A stretch of 28,061 nucleotides of DNA, taken from contig NZ_ALPT02000055.1 of NCBI RefSeq assembly GCF_000292245.2, positions 1-28,061 of the forward strand. Reading direction: 5' to 3'. This document shows positions 24,641 through 28,061 of the stretch, one piece after another. Each line of letters opens with the position of its first letter. Positions within the stretch are counted from its first letter, which is position 1. Source of the stretch: Alkalihalobacillus alcalophilus ATCC 27647 = CGMCC 1.3604 (GTDB taxonomy: Bacteria > Bacillota > Bacilli > Bacillales > Bacillaceae_D). Both the position numbers and the translations under genes were made by a program. The notes under the pieces were generated by a model. That model was not told the DNA's origin and did no database searches. It saw only the letters and a program-made list of their open reading frames with translations.

Positions 24641-25213
24641 ATGAAAACTAAATTATCTTTAAGTATGTTTTTTATTTTCGTTGTATTACTTATCTTACCT
24701 AGTCATAGTTTGGCACACACTCACTTAGAAACATCGATTCCTGAGGATGGAGAGACATTAGATACTCTTGTTGAGGAAATCATTTTAGAATTTGATGGAG
24801 GAATTGAACCTTTTGCCAATATCGAAATCATAGATGACACCGGTGAGGAAGTAGAACTGGCTGATGTCCATGTCGAACAAACAAGAGTTGTCATCGTACC
24901 AACTGCACCACTTGCTTCAGGAGTTTATTCGATTGATTGGTCCATCATTAGTGAGGATACACATCAGATGGAAGGTACCTTTTCATTCACAGTAACGACT
25001 GATGAGGTTGTTGAAGAGGAAGCACCGACAGAAATAGTAGAAGAACTAACAGAAGAGGAAGACGTCACCTCTGAAAACGTGACGGAAGAGTCCATTGATG
25101 AATCAAGCTCAGACTCATCCGAGCAGTCGTTTCCATGGACAGTCGTATTCATTATCATCGTTGTTATCATTGGACTTTTTATCATTATCGTCATGATGAA
25201 CAAGAAAAAATAA
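24641..25213 (+). CDS. CopC-domain copper-binding protein with membrane anchor
   Basis: A 190-residue exported CopC-type protein. A signal peptide (about residues 1-25, ending SHSLA) leaves a mature N-terminus HTH. H26 as first residue, with D106 and H108 (EDTHQMEG), matches the Cu(II) site of CopC; the Met-rich Cu(I) site is not apparent. After the domain of about 95 residues comes a strongly acidic Glu/Ser/Asp linker, a membrane helix (about 165-186) and a short basic tail, so it should stay tethered outside the membrane. ATG at 24641 follows GGAGAGG. In B. subtilis YcnJ, CopC and CopD parts are fused; here they are separate genes 3 bp apart. Confidence 0.88.
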   Translation: MKTKLSLSMFFIFVVLLILPSHSLAHTHLETSIPEDGETLDTLVEEIILEFDGGIEPFANIEIIDDTGEEVELADVHVEQTRVVIVPTAPLASGVYSIDWSIISEDTHQMEGTFSFTVTTDEVVEEEAPTEIVEELTEEEDVTSENVTEESIDESSSDSSEQSFPWTVVFIIIVVIIGLFIIIVMMNKKK

Positions 25214-25216
25214 GAT

Positions 25217-26296
25217 ATGATCGAGTTAAGTAACTTTTTCACCTATTTAATCATCGCTCTTGCTGTTGGGGTATTAATTACTACATTAAATCAAAAAAGA
25301 CTTCCGAACATCCCATTCACTCGCACGATTATGTATATAAACATTATAAGTATTGTTCTATTAACTTTTGTGCCGATTGTTCAGCTTGCTCAGATGTTGC
25401 ACTCACAATTCTCCGTTCCCATAAAAGATGCATTCATCAATGTAATCACAACCTTTCAAGTTGGGCATGCTTGGATGATAATCGTTGTGATTTCGAGTCT
25501 TCTATTCATCATTCAATGCGTTCGAGAGAAACTACCGAATAAACTTGCCGTTTGGGGACAACTGACATTATGGCTATGTATTGCGTATTTTATAAGTCTT
25601 TCAAGTCATAGTAGTGCAGCTGATGGTCTATTAGGAATCCTATCTCATTTCATTCATATCGTTGCTTTTGCGATTTGGATTGGACCGTTACTCATTGTTT
25701 CTTGGTTAACAAAACCTCTCAATGATATAAGAGCTTTTCATAGATGGTTCTCGCCACTAGCTCTCATAGCGGTTTCGCTAATTGTTCTATCAGGACTTAT
25801 CTTAATGAACACGCTAGTACCAAATTATATCGAAAGCTGGTCTGTCTCATATGGCCAATATTTACTCATTAAGCATCTTATGTTTATACCCATTTTGATG
25901 TTTGGCATCCGACATATTTTTCTGTTAAAGTGGAATCCGCTTCATTTAAACGAAAAACAAATGCAGCTTTCCTTTAAATTGGAGTCGTTATTTGCAATCG
26001 TCATTTTTGCTATCTCTGCTTGGATGACAGAACAAACACCTCCTCATGAAGTTGATGTTAATACTGTACACTCACCATTATTTCTACTATTCCAGTCCAC
26101 TACAGGTAGTGAAAATAATGTTGTTTTTAATTGGTCTTTAACCGGGAGCCTCTTATTAGCAATCGGGTCACTCTTTCTTATCTGGATAGGTTACCAATTG
26201 ATTCGAAAGAAAAAGGTAATGATTCCTATTATATTGATGCTCATCACACTAATCGTGATCTATACAGGACTCATGCTGAGCGTAACGTTTATTTAG
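25217..26296 (+). CDS. CopD-family copper transport membrane protein
   Basis: A 359-residue membrane protein with about eight to nine helices. The CopD domain is recognised by FIHIVAFAIWIGPLLIVSW, then FHRWFSPLALIAVSLIVLSGLIL and YGQYLLIKHLMFIPILMFGIRH. CopD proteins work with CopC in copper movement across the membrane, mostly uptake; the direction here is inferred. The start is 3 bp after the copC stop, with only a weak ribosome site, which indicates translational coupling. A strong terminator begins directly at its stop codon. Confidence 0.87.
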   Translation: MIELSNFFTYLIIALAVGVLITTLNQKRLPNIPFTRTIMYINIISIVLLTFVPIVQLAQMLHSQFSVPIKDAFINVITTFQVGHAWMIIVVISSLLFIIQCVREKLPNKLAVWGQLTLWLCIAYFISLSSHSSAADGLLGILSHFIHIVAFAIWIGPLLIVSWLTKPLNDIRAFHRWFSPLALIAVSLIVLSGLILMNTLVPNYIESWSVSYGQYLLIKHLMFIPILMFGIRHIFLLKWNPLHLNEKQMQLSFKLESLFAIVIFAISAWMTEQTPPHEVDVNTVHSPLFLLFQSTTGSENNVVFNWSLTGSLLLAIGSLFLIWIGYQLIRKKKVMIPIILMLITLIVIYTGLMLSVTFI

Positions 26297-26328
26297 AAAA
26301 ATCCTCTGAATTGGCAGAGGATTTTTTT
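26297..26328. terminator. Bidirectional terminator after copD
   Basis: AAAAATCCTCTG (26297-26308) and CAGAGGATTTTT (26315-26326) form a perfect 12-bp stem with loop AATTGG, followed by more T. A-rich on one side and T-rich on the other, it also serves the convergent gene that ends at 26361. Confidence 0.95.
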
Positions 26329-26360
26329 GCTATATCTAAAGATTTAATTTCTATCAAGCC

Positions 26361-26945
26361 TTACACTTCTTTGTCTGATGTTTGGGCTAATTGGTCGATT
26401 AACTTCTCAGCTGTTCTTCTATATAAATTGCTCATATGTATACAAGATAAGATGAGCATACTCTGTTTGAGCTGTTCTGCATTCAGAGTGTCAACCTGCT
26501 CAAAAACCTCTCCTACTTCCTTTTCTTTTTTATTTATTTCCGAAAAAAACCCATCTAGATTTTTTTCTTGTACCGTTAAATAAGCTTGAAAACTTTCCTC
26601 TAGTTGTAAAGATTCATTTCCTATTTGCTGATTCCAAACGGAGAGAGTCATCTTAATATCTGTTAAAGAAAGGGCCCCTTTTAATTCATAAACAAAATTC
26701 ATTAAGATGAGATGATTTTTAGAATATTTTTTATTTTTAATTGGTGGTAACAGCTTTCCTTTCGCATAATTATTAATCATTGTTTTCGTTAAAATTTTTT
26801 CATCCTCATCTCGTTTAGACTGACGATACGTTTTTTCAAACAATTGAATCACTTGATCCATATATAAATCAAGGTCAGGAATATCTTCTAATTTTAATTG
26901 TTTATCTAAACCGAGATTCTGTACAATTTCTTCTATCTGTTCCAT
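26361..26945 (-). CDS. DUF1836 protein, putative DNA-binding
   Basis: A 194-residue soluble protein whose segment KILTKTMINNYAKGKLLPPIKNKKYSKNHLILM is the hallmark of the DUF1836 family, and looks like a MerR-type helix-turn-helix followed by a helical C-terminus. The function is unknown; a transcription-factor role is a guess from that fold. ATG at 26945 has TAGGTG six bases upstream and is preferred over the GTG at 26954. It is transcribed alone, divergently from the haemolysin III gene, and could conceivably act at the palindrome between them. Confidence 0.75.
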   Translation of the reverse strand: MEQIEEIVQNLGLDKQLKLEDIPDLDLYMDQVIQLFEKTYRQSKRDEDEKILTKTMINNYAKGKLLPPIKNKKYSKNHLILMNFVYELKGALSLTDIKMTLSVWNQQIGNESLQLEESFQAYLTVQEKNLDGFFSEINKKEKEVGEVFEQVDTLNAEQLKQSMLILSCIHMSNLYRRTAEKLIDQLAQTSDKEV

Positions 26946-27012
26946 TCGATTCACCTAACTTTTCTAATCATCCTTTTATTTATTTTACTTGAAAAAAACA
27001 AATAAGTAAACG

Positions 27013-27041
27013 TTGACTACATGACGATATACATATATCAT
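27013..27041 (+). promoter_or_regulatory. SigA-type promoter of the haemolysin III gene
   Basis: TTGACT (27013-27018), a 17-bp spacer, then TATCAT (27036-27041). Each hexamer is one base from consensus. Transcription would start at about 27048, inside the palindrome described next. Confidence 0.65.
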
Positions 27042-27075
27042 TATAAGTAGTTACTAAAACTACTTATAATGATAT
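27035..27075. promoter_or_regulatory. 41-bp hyphenated palindrome over the promoter
   Basis: An 18-bp left arm (27035-27052, ATATCATTATAAGTAGTT) is perfectly complementary to 27058-27075 (AACTACTTATAATGATAT) around ACTAA. It covers the -10 box and the predicted start and ends 2 bp before AGGAGG. A second palindrome, GATATA-CA-TATATC (27026-27039), overlaps its left edge. An operator for a large repressor is likely; part could form an RNA hairpin. Confidence 0.85.
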
Positions 27076-27090
27076 TAGGAGGTTTTTATT

Positions 27091-27738
27091 TTGTCTACAT
27101 ATATTCGCGAACCGATTAATGGCTTAACTCATCTTGTCGGAGCAGTATTATCCTTTGTGGCCTTACTAGCGATGGTTATTAAAGTTACCTTAACAGACCC
27201 GACCGTGTTGAATATCAGTGCGATCATCATCTTTGGAATTAGCATGATTTTGCTTTATGCCTCCTCTGCCACTTACCATATGGTCATGGCCAAAGACCAT
27301 GTCATTGCGTTTTTAAGAAGGCTTGATCACTCGATGATTTTTGTATTAATTGCTGGTTCTTATACTCCATTTTGTTTGATTGCTTTGAATGGAGTAACAG
27401 GCTGGACGATTTTTGGGATTGTGACAACCCTTGCTGTATTAGGTGTTATTTTTAAAATGACTTGGTTTAATTGCCCTAGATGGCTTTCAACTGCTCTTTA
27501 TATTGGAATGGGATGGATTATCATTTTTGCCTTTTCACCGCTTGCGGACGTCTTAAGTACGATGGGGCTATTTTTACTTATTCTTGGTGGAGTATTTTAT
27601 ACAATTGGTGGCATCATTTATGCATTAAAACCAAAACAATTTGAATTTAAACACTTTGGCTTCCACGAAATATTCCATATCTTTATTATGCTTGGAACAA
27701 CCGCTCATTTTCTTTCTGTATTCCTTTATGTCATTTGA
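27091..27738 (+). CDS. Haemolysin III (PAQR) family membrane protein
   Basis: A 215-residue, seven-helix protein of the haemolysin III/YqfA family. Family motifs are EPINGLTHLVGA in the first helix region, SSATYHM, RLDHSMIFVLIAGSYTPF and HEIFHIFIMLGTTAHF; the histidines of the second and last motifs are the expected metal site of the PAQR fold. The start is TTG at 27091, with AGGAGG eight bases upstream. Despite the name, most members have no shown toxin activity and the physiological role is unsettled. It stands alone behind a strongly palindromic promoter; no convincing terminator follows, only TGATGTT/AACATCA at 27736-27765 without a T run. Confidence 0.92.
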   Translation: MSTYIREPINGLTHLVGAVLSFVALLAMVIKVTLTDPTVLNISAIIIFGISMILLYASSATYHMVMAKDHVIAFLRRLDHSMIFVLIAGSYTPFCLIALNGVTGWTIFGIVTTLAVLGVIFKMTWFNCPRWLSTALYIGMGWIIIFAFSPLADVLSTMGLFLLILGGVFYTIGGIIYALKPKQFEFKHFGFHEIFHIFIMLGTTAHFLSVFLYVI

Positions 27739-27859
27739 TGTTTTGAAAATCGTTTATGAACATCAGATTGTGGGAGCTACTTTTTTTAGGTAGAGCAGTA
27801 ATTGAACCGGAAATGGGAGCTTATTAGATTCGTTTCTTCCGTTATGTGGATAGAAGTCT
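27739..27859. other. Spacer after the haemolysin III gene
   Basis: 121 bp with no gene. It holds a weak inverted repeat at its start and T7 at 27781-27787, and leads into the tandem array. A short stretch (about 27825-27860) faintly resembles the repeat unit and may be a decayed first copy. Confidence 0.4.
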
Positions 27860-28061
27860 GAATCTAGTTGGCTTTTCCCGCTCTTTGCTTATGACCTTCC
27901 GGCTTAATGTCGGAATCTAGTTGGCTTTTCCCGCTCTTTGCTTATGACTTTCTGGCTTAATGTCGGAATCTACTTGGCTTTTCCCGCTCTTTGCTTATGA
28001 CTTTCTGGCTTAATGTCGAAATCTAGTTGGTTTTTCCGGCTCTTTGCTTATGACTTTCCGG
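27860..28061. repeat. 53-bp tandem repeat array, cut by the window end
   Basis: The block GAATCTAGTTGGCTTTTCCC starts at 27860, 27913 and 27966 and, with one change (AAATC...), at 28019: an exact 53-bp period with at least 3.8 units. Each full unit contains TTCCG-GCTTAATGT-CGGAA or the variant TTCTG...CGGAA, a small hairpin. No open frame of note runs through it. The array continues past the window. Confidence 0.9.

Noticed and set aside
26131..26583. 150-residue plus-strand frame crossing the copD end, the terminator and the DUF1836 gene.
   Set aside because: It runs through a strong terminator and two well-supported genes.
27064..27078. PerR/Fur-like box (TTATAATGATATTAG) upstream of the haemolysin III gene.
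   Set aside because: The second half matches in only four of seven positions and the stretch is better explained as part of the longer palindrome.

Overview
The window comes from a low-GC Gram-positive spore-former of the Bacillaceae, probably an alkaliphilic or salt-tolerant Bacillus relative. This rests on strong AGGAGG-type ribosome sites, frequent TTG and GTG starts, a nas gene set that matches Bacillus subtilis gene for gene, candidate TnrA, CcpA and CodY sites, and very acidic extracellular protein segments. I see no tRNA, rRNA, CRISPR array, transposase or prophage gene. All calls come from reading the sequence; no database search was run.

Layout. (1) 1-391: a 51-bp tandem repeat array and a bidirectional terminator. 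(2) 392-5649, minus strand: a lipid-oxidation electron-transfer unit, etfB-etfA-fadF, preceded by a TetR-family regulator gene; a TetR-type palindrome and a CcpA-like cre site lie upstream of etfB. (3) 5863-15784, minus strand: a complete assimilatory nitrate operon in the order nasF-nasD-nasE-nasB-nasC-nasA (siroheme synthesis, nitrite reductase, nitrate reductase, nitrate transporter), with an exact-consensus TnrA/GlnR box upstream. (4) 16022-21114, minus strand: an AapJQMP-type L-amino-acid ABC transporter. It has a terminator-like hairpin after the binding-protein gene and about 750 bp of stacked repeat elements between the second permease and the ATPase. (5) 21429-26296, plus strand: a beta-propeller lipoprotein, an OmpR-type response regulator and a sensor kinase, tightly coupled, followed by a membrane-anchored CopC and a CopD membrane protein; this reads as a copper sensing and uptake or homeostasis locus. 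(6) 26361-26945, minus strand: a DUF1836 protein. (7) 27091-27738, plus strand: a haemolysin III (PAQR) family membrane protein whose promoter is overlapped by a 41-bp hyphenated palindrome. (8) 27860-28061: a 53-bp tandem repeat array that runs off the window.

How the parts work together. EtfAB collects electrons from acyl-CoA dehydrogenases and FadF passes them to the membrane quinone pool; the neighbouring TetR protein and the cre site would limit this to fatty-acid use without good sugars. The nas operon imports nitrate, reduces it to nitrite and ammonium and makes the siroheme that nitrite reductase needs, and should be switched on by nitrogen limitation. The Aap-type transporter supplies amino acids, and CodY-like and cre-like sites lie upstream of it.

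The least ordinary parts are a mosaic family of hairpin repeats whose end sits directly against Shine-Dalgarno sequences at three genes, the lipoprotein/two-component/CopC/CopD cluster, the long palindrome over the haemolysin III promoter, and the two tandem arrays near the window ends.
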